Below the pieces are notes generated by a model that had not been told where the DNA came from, did not search any database, and worked only from the letters and a program-made list of their open reading frames with translations. Shown here piece after piece: positions 1 through 6,167 of a stretch of 10,130 nucleotides of DNA; the first letter of the stretch is position 1; each line of letters begins with the position of its first letter. Source of the stretch: Rhodoferax sp. UBA4127 (GTDB lineage Bacteria; Pseudomonadota; Gammaproteobacteria; Burkholderiales; Burkholderiaceae_C); assembly GCA_002381045.1 (NCBI GenBank), contig DFWT01000301.1, positions 4,566 through 14,695 on the forward strand. The letters are read 5' to 3'. The translations under genes and the position numbers were made by a program.

Positions 1-696
1 ACGCCAACTGCGTTGATCGTGCGCTTGGAAGATGCCGGCATGGCGGTGCAAATGGCGGAGTACGTGTGTCAGGCTGTGGTGCGGCATTTTCGTGAGCTGG
101 ACGTGTACGCTCATCAAATTCGCGCTGGCCAATGGACCTTTCGCAAGCCACGCCAACGTTCCGAGTTTCCGGTAGGGGTGATGGGCTTGGGCGCGCTGGG
201 CGTACGGGTGGCGCAGGCGTTGGCGCATTTTGAGTTCCGCGTGAACGGTTGGAGCCGCGCGCCCAAAGCACTGGCCGGTGTGCGCGTCTTCAACGGCCAG
301 CAGCAGTTCAATGACTTTCTTGCCAACACGCGCATCCTGGTCAACCTGCTGCCACTCACTGCTGAGACCCGTGACATCATGAATAATGACACCTTGGGTC
401 GATTGCAGCACGGTGGCTATGTCATCAATGTGGCCCGCGGCGCGCATCTGGTGGATGGGGATCTGCTGGCGCTGATCGACAGCGGCCACTTGTCTGGTGC
501 CACGCTGGATGTGTTTCGCACCGAGCCTTTGCCACCCGAGCACCCGTTCTGGCGGCACCCCAAGGTCACCCTCACTCCGCATGCATCGGCGCGCACCTTG
601 CGCTCCGAAAGTATTGCGCAGATTGCGGGCAAGATCGCTGCTTTTGAACGTGGCGAACCGGTGTCGGGCGTGGTGGATCTGGCGCGCGGGTATTGA
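1..696 (+). CDS. ghrA: Glyoxylate/hydroxypyruvate reductase A-like 2-hydroxyacid dehydrogenase, 5' truncated by the window edge
   Basis: NAD(P)H-dependent reduction of glyoxylate or hydroxypyruvate to glycolate or glycerate is the expected cytoplasmic activity. The reading frame is open from base 1, and 231 residues are visible. GhrA proteins are about 310 residues, so roughly the first 80 lie outside the window; the TTG at 13 is not a credible start. In the visible part, RLEDAGM (residues 8-14) matches the end of the N-terminal lobe. The dinucleotide-binding glycine motif GLGALG is at residues 62-67. The catalytic trio of the D-2-hydroxyacid dehydrogenase family is present: Arg146 in NVARG, Glu175 in TEPLPPE and His194 in TPHAS. 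The C-terminus VDLARGY is typical of GhrA. The stop is TGA at 694-696. GhrA-like subfamily is confident; substrate preference cannot be read from sequence. Confidence 0.9.
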   Translation, partial: TPTALIVRLEDAGMAVQMAEYVCQAVVRHFRELDVYAHQIRAGQWTFRKPRQRSEFPVGVMGLGALGVRVAQALAHFEFRVNGWSRAPKALAGVRVFNGQQQFNDFLANTRILVNLLPLTAETRDIMNNDTLGRLQHGGYVINVARGAHLVDGDLLALIDSGHLSGATLDVFRTEPLPPEHPFWRHPKVTLTPHASARTLRSESIAQIAGKIAAFERGEPVSGVVDLARGY

Positions 697-750
697 TCGC
701 CCAAATGGTTGAAAATTGGCACAGATAGAAGCAACCTGAAAACCAATCTA

Positions 751-999
751 ATGACTGAAAACGACACACGCCCCGCTTTGCCAGACCATTTGTCCATCGA
801 CGCACGCAGCCCACACCACGTGGCTGCGGTGTTCGAGCACGACATCGGCATTCGCTTCAATGACAAGGACCGCAGCGATGTGGAGGAATACTGTCTCAGC
901 GAGGGCTGGATTCGCGTTCCAGTGCCAAAAACCAAAGACCGCAAGGGCAACCCGCTCACCATCAAGCTCAAGGGCCGGGTGGAAGTGTTTTATCGCTAA
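751..999 (+). CDS. DUF3297 family small protein
   Basis: An 82-residue protein that I recognise as a DUF3297-type protein, a family of unknown function found in many proteobacteria. The start is ATG at 751; a TTG at 709 in the same frame would add 14 residues unlike the family and is not preferred. The protein is charged and has no signal peptide, membrane segment or cysteines, so it is probably cytoplasmic. The central part reads IGIRFNDKDR followed by DVEEYCLSEGWIRV, and the C-terminus is a basic stretch (KTKDRKGNPLTIKLKGRVE) that could contact nucleic acid, which is speculation. Only 17 bases separate its stop from the HMG-CoA lyase start, so co-transcription is possible. The upstream gap (697-750) has no convincing promoter or Shine-Dalgarno sequence. 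Confidence 0.85.
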   Translation: MTENDTRPALPDHLSIDARSPHHVAAVFEHDIGIRFNDKDRSDVEEYCLSEGWIRVPVPKTKDRKGNPLTIKLKGRVEVFYR

Positions 1000-1016
1000 C
1001 TGGTGAATCAAGCCCA

Positions 1017-1934
1017 ATGAGTTCCAGCAACTTGCCCAAGCGCGTCAAACTGGTCGATGTCGGCCCGCGTGACGGCCTGCAAAACGAAAAACAGCAGGTG
1101 CCTGCAGCGATCAAGATCGAACTGGTCCACCGCCTGCAAGCTGCTGGTTTGACAGAGATTGAAGTTACCAGTTTTGTGTCACCCAAGTGGGTGCCGCAAA
1201 TGGGGGACAGCACCGAGGTGATGGCTGGCATCCGCCGCAAGCCGGGTGTGCGTTATTCGGTGCTCACGCCCAACCTCAAGGGTTTTGAGGCCGCATTGCT
1301 TTCCAGACCCGATGAGATTGTGGTTTTTGGTGCGGCCAGCGAAGCCTTCAGCCAGAAGAACATCAATTGCAGCATTGCCGAAAGCATTGAACGGTTTGCA
1401 CCGGTGGTGGAGGCCGCACGTGACGCGGGTATCTATGTGCGCGGGGCCATGAGCTGCACGGTGGGCTGCCCGTATGAGGGCGACATCGCGCCGGAGCGGG
1501 TCAGCTACCTGGCGGGCTTGATGCGCGGCATTGGCGTGCAGCATGTGGGTGTGGCCGACACCATTGGGGTAGGCACGCCAGTCAAGGTGCAACGGGCGGT
1601 AGAGGCCACACTCAAACACTACGACATCAACGAGGTGTCTGGCCACTTTCACGACACCTATGGTCAGGCGTTGGCCAATACCTTGGCCTGTTTGCAAATG
1701 GGTGTCTGGCAGTTTGATACCTCGGTGGCGGGCCTGGGCGGCTGCCCGTATGCCAAGGGTGCCACCGGCAATGTGGCGTCTGAGGACGTGGTTTACATGC
1801 TGCATGGCATGGGTATTGAGACCGGCATTGACTTGGACAAGCTCATCGATGCGGGGCAATTCATCAGCGACTTTTTGGGTAGAGCCACCAACTCGCGCGC
1901 GGCCAAGGCGCTGTTCACCAAGCGGCAGTCTTGA
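1017..1934 (+). CDS. mvaB: Hydroxymethylglutaryl-CoA lyase
   Basis: Cleaves (S)-3-hydroxy-3-methylglutaryl-CoA to acetyl-CoA and acetoacetate, the last step of leucine degradation; soluble TIM-barrel enzyme needing a divalent cation. The length, 305 residues, is normal for bacterial members. Family signatures are intact: VDVGPRDGLQNE at 13-24 with Arg18/Asp19, Glu49 in EIEVTSF, GCPYEGD at 150-156, GVADTIGVGTP at 178-188, the metal-binding HFHDTYG with His210/His212, and the GLGGCPYAKGATGNVASED block at 239-257 with the active-site Cys243 and Asn252. ATG at 1017 lacks a strong Shine-Dalgarno sequence. The stop TGA at 1932-1934 overlaps the next gene's ATG by one base (TGATG). The other usual leucine-pathway genes (methylcrotonyl-CoA carboxylase, isovaleryl-CoA dehydrogenase) are not in this window, so the gene here travels with unrelated partners. 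Confidence 0.96.
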   Translation: MSSSNLPKRVKLVDVGPRDGLQNEKQQVPAAIKIELVHRLQAAGLTEIEVTSFVSPKWVPQMGDSTEVMAGIRRKPGVRYSVLTPNLKGFEAALLSRPDEIVVFGAASEAFSQKNINCSIAESIERFAPVVEAARDAGIYVRGAMSCTVGCPYEGDIAPERVSYLAGLMRGIGVQHVGVADTIGVGTPVKVQRAVEATLKHYDINEVSGHFHDTYGQALANTLACLQMGVWQFDTSVAGLGGCPYAKGATGNVASEDVVYMLHGMGIETGIDLDKLIDAGQFISDFLGRATNSRAAKALFTKRQS

Positions 1935-2449
1935 TGGGCGACGCAGATACCAAAGCCCTGCCCGAGGGCGTGCAACGTGTGACGCAGGTGCTGCGTGACA
2001 AGGGGCACCCACATGCGCCGGTGATGCTCAGTGACGCCGCGCGCACCGCACAACAGGCGGCCGACGCCCTGGGCATTTCGCTGGGGCAAATCGCCAAAAG
2101 CATCATCTTCAAACGCAAGCCGGATGCGGCTGCTGTGCTGGTGATTACCTCGGGTGACCGGCGGGTGGATGAGAAAAAAGTGCAGGCACTGGTGTGTGCG
2201 GACGGTCAAAAGCTTGGGCGGGCGGACGCCGATTTTGTGAAGGCCAGCACCGGGTTTTCTATTGGTGGTGTGTCGCCGGTGGGCCATGCAGTGCCACCCG
2301 TGACGCTGATTGACCGCGACTTGCTTCGCTTTGATGAAATCTGGGCGGCGGCTGGCCACCCGCATGGTGTGTTCCGTTTGCACCCGGATGATCTGGTGCA
2401 CCTGACGGGCGCTCCAGTGCATGATGTGGTGGCGCAGGGGGCGGCATGA
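1934..2449 (+). CDS. YbaK/EbsC family aminoacyl-tRNA deacylase
   Basis: A 171-residue single-domain protein of the YbaK/ProX editing superfamily, whose members hydrolyse mischarged tRNAs such as Cys- or Ala-tRNA(Pro) in trans. Visible family features: an N-terminal helix-turn leading to IAKSIIFK with the candidate catalytic/substrate Lys55, the GGVSPVGH motif at 111-118 and GHPHGVF at 141-147. This pattern fits the general YbaK/EbsC group better than a named subfamily, so the exact editing substrate is not assigned. The start is ATG at 1934, overlapping the lyase stop (TGATG); the TTG one codon upstream is less likely. Its own stop overlaps the next gene's ATG (ATGA at 2446-2449), so its translation appears coupled on both sides. 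Confidence 0.92.
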   Translation: MGDADTKALPEGVQRVTQVLRDKGHPHAPVMLSDAARTAQQAADALGISLGQIAKSIIFKRKPDAAAVLVITSGDRRVDEKKVQALVCADGQKLGRADADFVKASTGFSIGGVSPVGHAVPPVTLIDRDLLRFDEIWAAAGHPHGVFRLHPDDLVHLTGAPVHDVVAQGAA

Positions 2450-2697
2450 GTTTGAATCAAAAAGCTATGATTTTTCTAGCTGCTACCGCAGAAGATATAA
2501 GGGCTAGAGCACAAAAATATGAACATGCCGTGCCATCGCCGTGTATGTCGGTGTGCCAGATGGACGACGCCTTGGGCCTGTGCAAAGGCTGCTTGCGCAC
2601 CCTGGACGAAATTGGCCGCTGGGGCAACGCAGATGATGCCGGCCGGCGCAGCATCTGGCTAGCCATTGAGGCGCGCGTGGCGCGTTGTTCGGTATGA
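2446..2697 (+). CDS. DUF1289 domain protein with repeat-derived N-terminus
   Basis: An 83-residue protein. The conserved part starts at about residue 29 and holds the DUF1289 cysteine pattern CMSVC (Cys33, Cys37) then CKGC (Cys46, Cys49), followed by LRTLDEIGRWGN. The four cysteines suggest a small metal or Fe-S site, but the family's function is not established. The first 27 or so residues are encoded by an AT-richer segment (2464-2520) that matches the repeat described separately and looks foreign to the domain. ATG at 2446 overlaps the previous stop (ATGA) and follows a purine-rich AGGGGG, which supports it as the start. Alternatives are ATG at 2467, or GTG at 2530 just before the conserved domain. 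The stop overlaps the next start (ATGA at 2694-2697). Confidence 0.85.
   Translation: MSLNQKAMIFLAATAEDIRARAQKYEHAVPSPCMSVCQMDDALGLCKGCLRTLDEIGRWGNADDAGRRSIWLAIEARVARCSV
2464..2520 (+). repeat. Intragenic dispersed repeat, copy A
   Basis: An AT-richer segment inside GC-rich surroundings that aligns without gaps to the segments at 4054 and 7272. Anchors are GCTA at 2464, a T-run at 2470-2475, AGCTGCT at 2478, CGC at 2487 and GGGCTAGAGCAC at 2501. By my hand count 30 of the first 49 positions match copy B and 28 of 49 match copy C. It forms the start of the DUF1289 reading frame and is read on the + strand. I recall similar AGCTGCTAGCGC...GCGCTAGAG repeats as widespread in Comamonadaceae genomes, but could not check. 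Confidence 0.65.
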
Positions 2698-3323
2698 AAC
2701 ACATCACCTGCTACCTGGATTTCATCTCGCCGTTTGCCTGGCTGGCATTTGAAAAGTTGCCCGACACCTTGCAGGGCCTGGGCTACCAAGTGGACTACAA
2801 ACCCATTCTGTTTGCCGCGGTGCTCAAGCACCATGGGCAGTTAGGCCCGGCCGAAATTCCAGGCAAGCGGGAGTGGACGTACCGTCAGGTGCTGTGGTTG
2901 GCAAAGCAGCACGGCGTGCAATTGGAAATGCCCGCCAGCCACCCGTTCAACCCTCTGGGTTTGCTTCGACTTGCAGTGGCTTGCGGCCGCGATGGTCTGG
3001 TGAATCGGTTTGTCTGCGAGCGCTTGTTTACCTATGTCTGGCAGGGTGGGCTGGATGCAGCAGATGCGCAGCGTCTACAAACCCTGACCGATGACCTGGC
3101 ACCACAACGCCCAGTCAACAGCGAATCGGTCAAGGCGGAACTCAAGGCGAACACCGACGAGGCCATTGCACGCGGTGTGTTTGGCGTGCCCACTTTTCTG
3201 GTGGACGGCAAGCTGTTCTGGGGTTTTGACGCACTACCCATGCTGCGTAGCTACCTGCTGGGCGATGGGTGGTCCGAGGCCGATTGGGAAGCGGGCGGCC
3301 AGGTGGGCAGTTACCTGCGCTGA
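2694..3323 (+). CDS. 2-hydroxychromene-2-carboxylate isomerase / DsbA-fold kappa-class GST-like protein
   Basis: A 209-residue cytoplasmic thioredoxin-fold protein. In naphthalene catabolism the founding family member (NahD) isomerises 2-hydroxychromene-2-carboxylate with glutathione. No naphthalene genes are nearby, so the physiological substrate here is unknown. Evidence: N-terminal YLDFISPFAWLAFE with the candidate catalytic Ser12 replacing the DsbA CxxC, a helical insert, and GVFGVPTFLVDG (161-172) carrying the cis-proline of the fold, followed by LFWGFDALPML. Length is normal. ATG at 2694 overlaps the DUF1289 stop (ATGA); no separate Shine-Dalgarno sequence is visible, so coupled translation is likely. 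It is the last gene of the + strand run, 39 bases from the convergent rlmJ stop. Confidence 0.9.
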   Translation: MKHITCYLDFISPFAWLAFEKLPDTLQGLGYQVDYKPILFAAVLKHHGQLGPAEIPGKREWTYRQVLWLAKQHGVQLEMPASHPFNPLGLLRLAVACGRDGLVNRFVCERLFTYVWQGGLDAADAQRLQTLTDDLAPQRPVNSESVKAELKANTDEAIARGVFGVPTFLVDGKLFWGFDALPMLRSYLLGDGWSEADWEAGGQVGSYLR

Positions 3324-3362
3324 CGCACTGTTTGCTCTGCAGCGAGCGATCAGGCGAACAAA

Positions 3363-4322
3363 TCAGCCGCCCGAGTTCACTTCAAAAGCTTTGTTCTTGT
3401 CCTGCGCCAACACCTTGGCGACTTGACTCAAGGCCGCGGTCAAACTGGCTTTGAGGGTGTGCGGCGGGTTGATCACAAACACGCCACTGGCGGGCAAGCC
3501 GGGGCGTACCACTTCACCGGCTTCGTCGGTGGTGAGTTTGCTGGATTTCACCGTGAGGGTGGCGTCCAGCCAGGGGCGGCCTTCGCGCACCGCCAGTGTT
3601 TTGAGTTTGCGCGGCAGGTCGTGCGCTTCCGGGCGCGGGATGATCGGGTACCAGACCATGTAGGTGCCGGTGGGAAAACGTTTGACGGCATCCGTCATCA
3701 ATGCCACCACGCGGGCGTAGTCGGTCTTGATCTCATAACTCGGGTCACAAAGCACCAGCGCGCGCCGTGAGGGCGGTGGCAAAAACTTCTTGAGGCCTTC
3801 AAAACTGTCTTCTTGCAACACCGCAATGCTGCGACCTGCGTCGAGTTGGGCAATGTTGGCACGTAGGGTTTTGGCGTCGGTGGGGTGCAACTCAAACAGC
3901 TTGAGACGGTCCCGATCCCGGCCCTGCAACAGGTGGTGGATGATGAAGGGCGAGCCCGGGTAGACCTTGTGGCTGGCCTGGGTGTTGAAACTGGCCACGA
4001 TGTCCAGGTAGTCTTGTAGTGCCGGTGCGAATACTTCAGGAGTCTGCTTGGACGCTACTGATTTTGCAGCTGCTGGCGCTTTATCTACCTGGGCGGAAGC
4101 ACTATTTTTATCAGAAATGAGGCGTAGGTAGCCGTCCGCTGCCTCACCGCTGGTTTGGGCGTAGTCCCCATCCAATCGGTACAAGCCAGCGCCCGCATGG
4201 GTGTCGAACACATTGAGCGCGGTGTCTTTTTGCGTCATGTGGCGCAACACAGCAATCAGGGCGGTGTGTTTGAGCACATCGGCATGGTTGCCGGCGTGGA
4301 AGGCGTGGCGGTAACTGAACAT
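3363..4322 (-). CDS. rlmJ: 23S rRNA (adenine(2030)-N(6))-methyltransferase RlmJ
   Basis: SAM-dependent methyltransferase that modifies A2030 of 23S rRNA. The N-terminal signature MFSYRHAFHAGNHADVLKH (1-19) and DTHAGAG (40-46) are diagnostic. YPGSP is at 121-125 and FELHPTD at 143-149. The catalytic motif reads DPSYEIKTDY from 193, with Ser in place of the second Pro of the canonical DPPY. At 319 residues it is longer than the roughly 280 of the E. coli protein. Part of the excess is residues 70-91, an Ala/Ser/Lys-rich stretch encoded by repeat copy B (4054-4110), placed between the first Rossmann strand region and the YPGSP part. ATG at 4322 is the natural family start; no strong Shine-Dalgarno sequence. 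The gene is divergent from rplM and convergent with the operon ending at 3323; no clear terminator lies between. Confidence 0.95.
   Translation of the reverse strand: MFSYRHAFHAGNHADVLKHTALIAVLRHMTQKDTALNVFDTHAGAGLYRLDGDYAQTSGEAADGYLRLISDKNSASAQVDKAPAAAKSVASKQTPEVFAPALQDYLDIVASFNTQASHKVYPGSPFIIHHLLQGRDRDRLKLFELHPTDAKTLRANIAQLDAGRSIAVLQEDSFEGLKKFLPPPSRRALVLCDPSYEIKTDYARVVALMTDAVKRFPTGTYMVWYPIIPRPEAHDLPRKLKTLAVREGRPWLDATLTVKSSKLTTDEAGEVVRPGLPASGVFVINPPHTLKASLTAALSQVAKVLAQDKNKAFEVNSGG
4054..4110 (+). repeat. Intragenic dispersed repeat, copy B
   Basis: Aligns without gaps to copies A and C: GCTA at 4054, T-run at 4062-4065, AGCTGCT at 4068, CGC at 4077, GGGC at 4091 and GAAGCAC at 4096-4102. 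Spacings between anchors (14 and 23 bases) equal those of copy A. It lies within rlmJ but in opposite orientation to that gene, so the gene reads its reverse complement, in a different phase from copy C. It encodes about 20 extra residues (70-91) absent from the shorter E. coli RlmJ. Confidence 0.6.
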
Positions 4323-4331
4323 GCCGGGATG

Positions 4332-4362
4332 TTAACCGCCAGGGCCTGATGTTTCGTATAAT
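4332..4362 (+). promoter_or_regulatory. Promoter of rplM-rpsI
   Basis: A perfect TATAAT lies at 4357-4362, 125 bases upstream of the rplM ATG. A weak -35 candidate TTAACC is at 4332-4337, with a long 19-base spacer. Transcription would begin near 4368-4370. The opposite strand of the same bases offers TATACG for rlmJ. A strong -10 fits a ribosomal protein operon. The -10 is convincing, the -35 is not. Confidence 0.6.
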
Positions 4363-4486
4363 GGCGGGCTTCGCAGCGCTTTTGTGGCTCCGCGGCGAAG
4401 CTTGAAACCCTACCTAAGAGATTCCCATCAGAGGAAAACCGACCGTAGAAAAGAGCCCGCCAAACCTTCTTTTAAAGAGAAATCTC
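4363..4486 (+). promoter_or_regulatory. Structured 5' leader of rplM-rpsI
   Basis: About 120 untranslated bases before rplM hold two competing inverted repeats. GCTTCGC (4368-4374) can pair with GCGAAGC (4395-4401), a hairpin beginning at about the expected transcript 5' end. GGCGGGCT (4363-4370) is the exact complement of AGCCCGCC (4454-4461), which lies about 25 bases before the ATG. AAAGAGA at 4474-4480 is the probable ribosome-binding site. In E. coli, L13 represses its own operon through the rplM leader. A similar role here is inference, and the first arm of the second pairing may lie partly upstream of the transcript. Confidence 0.4.
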
Positions 4487-4915
4487 ATGTCAACTTTCAG
4501 CGCAAAACCCGCTGAGGTCGTGCACGAGTGGTTTGTGATTGACGCGACCGACAAGGTCCTCGGACGAGTAGCCAGCGAAGTTGCTCTCCGTTTGCGCGGC
4601 AAACACAAGGCCATTTACACGCCTCACGTCGATACCGGCGACTTCATCATCGTCACCAACGCAGCCCAACTGCGCGTGACCGGTGCCAAGTCTCTGGACA
4701 AAATTTACTACAGCCACTCGGGTTTTCCGGGCGGCATCAGTTCCACCAACTTCCGTGACATGCAAGCCAAATTCCCTGGCCGCGCTTTGGAAAAAGCCGT
4801 CAAGGGCATGCTGCCCAAAGGGCCGCTTGGCTACGCCATGATCAAGAAGCTCAAGGTGTACGGTGGTGCAGAGCACCCGCACACTGCCCAGCAACCCAAA
4901 GTGTTGGTACTTTAA
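4487..4915 (+). CDS. rplM: 50S ribosomal protein L13
   Basis: A primary-assembly protein of the large ribosomal subunit. It has 142 residues, identical in length to E. coli L13. Conserved blocks include VDATDKVLGRVASEVALRLRG, YTPHVDTGDFIIV, the central KIYYSHSGFPGG, VKGMLPKGPLG and the C-terminal EHPHTAQQPKVL. The start is ATG at 4487, 6 bases after AAAGAGA. The gene heads the two-gene operon with rpsI; its TAA stop (4913-4915) overlaps the rpsI Shine-Dalgarno sequence, so the two are probably translationally coupled. Transcribed from the TATAAT promoter at 4357. Confidence 0.98.
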   Translation: MSTFSAKPAEVVHEWFVIDATDKVLGRVASEVALRLRGKHKAIYTPHVDTGDFIIVTNAAQLRVTGAKSLDKIYYSHSGFPGGISSTNFRDMQAKFPGRALEKAVKGMLPKGPLGYAMIKKLKVYGGAEHPHTAQQPKVLVL

Positions 4916-4919
4916 GGAG
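4914..4919 (+). promoter_or_regulatory. Shine-Dalgarno site of rpsI overlapping the rplM stop
   Basis: AAGGAG shares two bases with the TAA stop of rplM and sits 7 bases before the rpsI ATG. It is the strongest ribosome-binding site in the window, and it fixes the S9 start at 4927. Confidence 0.85.
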
Positions 4920-4926
4920 CCTTGAG

Positions 4927-5319
4927 ATGATTGGTGAATGGAACAATGGTACCGGCCGTCGCAAATCCAGCGTCGCCCGTGTTTTCCTGAAAAAAGGCTC
5001 AGGCCAAATCGTGATCAATGGCAAGGACATTCAAAAGTTCTTTGGCCGTGAAACCTCGATCATGATCTGCAAGCAACCCCTGATGCTGACAAACCACGCT
5101 GAAACCTTTGACATCATGGTCAATGTGGCAGGCGGCGGCGAGTCTGGCCAAGCCGGCGCAGTGCGCCACGGCATTACCCGCGCACTGATCGACTATGACG
5201 CTACGCTCAAGCCTGAGCTGAGCAAAGCCGGTTTCGTGACCCGCGATGCCCGTGAAGTGGAACGCAAAAAGGTCGGTTTGCACGGTGCTCGCCGTCGCAA
5301 GCAGTTTTCCAAGCGTTAA
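4927..5319 (+). CDS. rpsI: 30S ribosomal protein S9
   Basis: Small-subunit protein whose basic C-terminal tail reaches the P-site tRNA. It has 130 residues, the usual length. The N-terminus carries GTGRRKSSVARVFLKKGSG; central blocks include NGKDIQKFF, the VNVAGGGESGQAGAVRHGITRAL segment and DAREVERKKVGL. The C-terminus ends in the invariant ARRRKQFSKR-type tail with its terminal SKR. The start is set by AAGGAG at 4914. It is the second gene after rplM, 11 bases apart, and is followed by a rho-independent terminator at 5337. Confidence 0.98.
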   Translation: MIGEWNNGTGRRKSSVARVFLKKGSGQIVINGKDIQKFFGRETSIMICKQPLMLTNHAETFDIMVNVAGGGESGQAGAVRHGITRALIDYDATLKPELSKAGFVTRDAREVERKKVGLHGARRRKQFSKR

Positions 5320-5336
5320 TTTTCGCTTCGATCACC

Positions 5337-5375
5337 AAAGGCCGCCTGGATGCAAATTCTGGCGGCTTTTGTGTT
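5337..5375 (+). terminator. Rho-independent terminator of rplM-rpsI
   Basis: GCCGCC (5341-5346) pairs with GGCGGC (5361-5366), extended outward by A-T pairs and one G-T pair to about 10 pairs. The loop is 14 bases, and TTTTGTGTTT follows. It lies 17 bases after the rpsI stop, the expected position. Confidence 0.85.
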
Positions 5376-5402
5376 TGTAGCTTTTTCATTACAGTCCTGA
5401 CC

Positions 5403-6131
5403 GTGCGGCTCAAACTCCTGCTTCGACGTCTCACCATCAGCGCCCCCCGGATGGCGGTGCGCAGCGCTTTGCCTTGGCCGTTTCGCTGGGCAATGCTGGC
5501 CATCGTGGCGGGTTTTTGCGCCGCAATTGCTTTATGGGCCTTTGAGTTTGGCAAGGACATTGCGGGTCTGGACAAAGGGACACACGAGCAGCTTCAGCAG
5601 GCGCTGCGCGACAACGCATCCCTGCAGACACAAGTGGCTTTGTTGACTGAGGATCGCAACAAGGCGCAGGCAGTGGCAGATACGGTTCACACCCTTTTGA
5701 CAACCGAAAAGGCGGCACAAGAGAAATTGACATCCAACGCCCGTCAACTCGAAGTTGAAAACCAGAAACTCAAAAGTGATTTGGGTTTTTTTGAGCAACT
5801 TATTCCCACCGGTGGCGCAGCGGGTGCGTCCATTCGGGGCTTGCAGGTCGAACTGCTCAAGCCGACCGAACTCAAGTGGCAGGTGTTGGTGATCCAAGCG
5901 GCTAAAAACCCGGCAGAATTCAGTGGTCAGATAGAACTCAGCTTTGCCGGCACAGAGAGTGGCAAACCTTGGTCTGGCACGTTGTCATCTGGGTTGGTGC
6001 CTGTGGCAGTCAAGCAGTATGGGCGCCTGGAAGGCCTGTATGCGGTGCCGCCCAATGTGGTGGTCAAAAGTGTGACAGCCAAGTTGTTGCAGGGCCAAGC
6101 GGTCCGTTCAATGCAAACGGTCAAGCTCTGA
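5403..6131 (+). CDS. Membrane-anchored coiled-coil protein, DUF6776-like, upstream of bactofilin
   Basis: A 242-residue protein of unknown function. A basic N-terminus (RLKLLLRR) precedes one hydrophobic segment at about 29-46 (AMLAIVAGFCAAIALWAF), giving a short cytoplasmic tail and a large periplasmic part by the positive-inside rule. Residues 58-135 have the heptad-like, Gln/Leu/Ala/Glu-rich character of a coiled coil. The remainder (about 145-242) looks like a small beta domain, with GLQVELLKPTELKWQVLVIQ and the terminal VQTVKL-type strand. From recall it resembles proteins grouped as DUF6776 in Burkholderiales. The start is GTG at 5403; ATG at 5451 would shorten the N-terminus by 16 residues. 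Neither has a good Shine-Dalgarno sequence. The stop is 36 bases before the bactofilin gene, suggesting co-expression and possibly joint function at the envelope. Confidence 0.8.
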   Translation: MRLKLLLRRLTISAPRMAVRSALPWPFRWAMLAIVAGFCAAIALWAFEFGKDIAGLDKGTHEQLQQALRDNASLQTQVALLTEDRNKAQAVADTVHTLLTTEKAAQEKLTSNARQLEVENQKLKSDLGFFEQLIPTGGAAGASIRGLQVELLKPTELKWQVLVIQAAKNPAEFSGQIELSFAGTESGKPWSGTLSSGLVPVAVKQYGRLEGLYAVPPNVVVKSVTAKLLQGQAVRSMQTVKL

Positions 6132-6167
6132 AGTTGTCGCCCGTCAGTTCGTCAAGAAAGGTCCCCC

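Noticed and set aside
717..732. Sigma-54-like TGGCAC ... GC upstream of the DUF3297 gene
   Set aside because: The spacing between the GG and GC elements is one base too long and the second element does not read TTGC.
1179..2012. 277-residue open frame opposite the HMG-CoA lyase
   Set aside because: It overlaps a fully conserved enzyme and its composition (many His, Arg, Ala) is typical of an antisense shadow.
2685..2694. TTG at 2685 as start of the isomerase-like protein
   Set aside because: ATG at 2694 gives the ATGA overlap seen at neighbouring junctions and the normal family N-terminus beginning just before the YLDFISPF motif.
3324..3362. Terminator between the convergent isomerase and rlmJ stops
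   Set aside because: No stem of useful length or T-run could be found in the 39 bases.
5337..5390. Possible fourth repeat copy in reverse orientation (AAAAAGCTAC, then AGCCGCC 14 bases on)
   Set aside because: The AGCCGCC is part of the rpsI terminator stem, the downstream GCTAG-like end is absent, and the remaining match is only a few bases.
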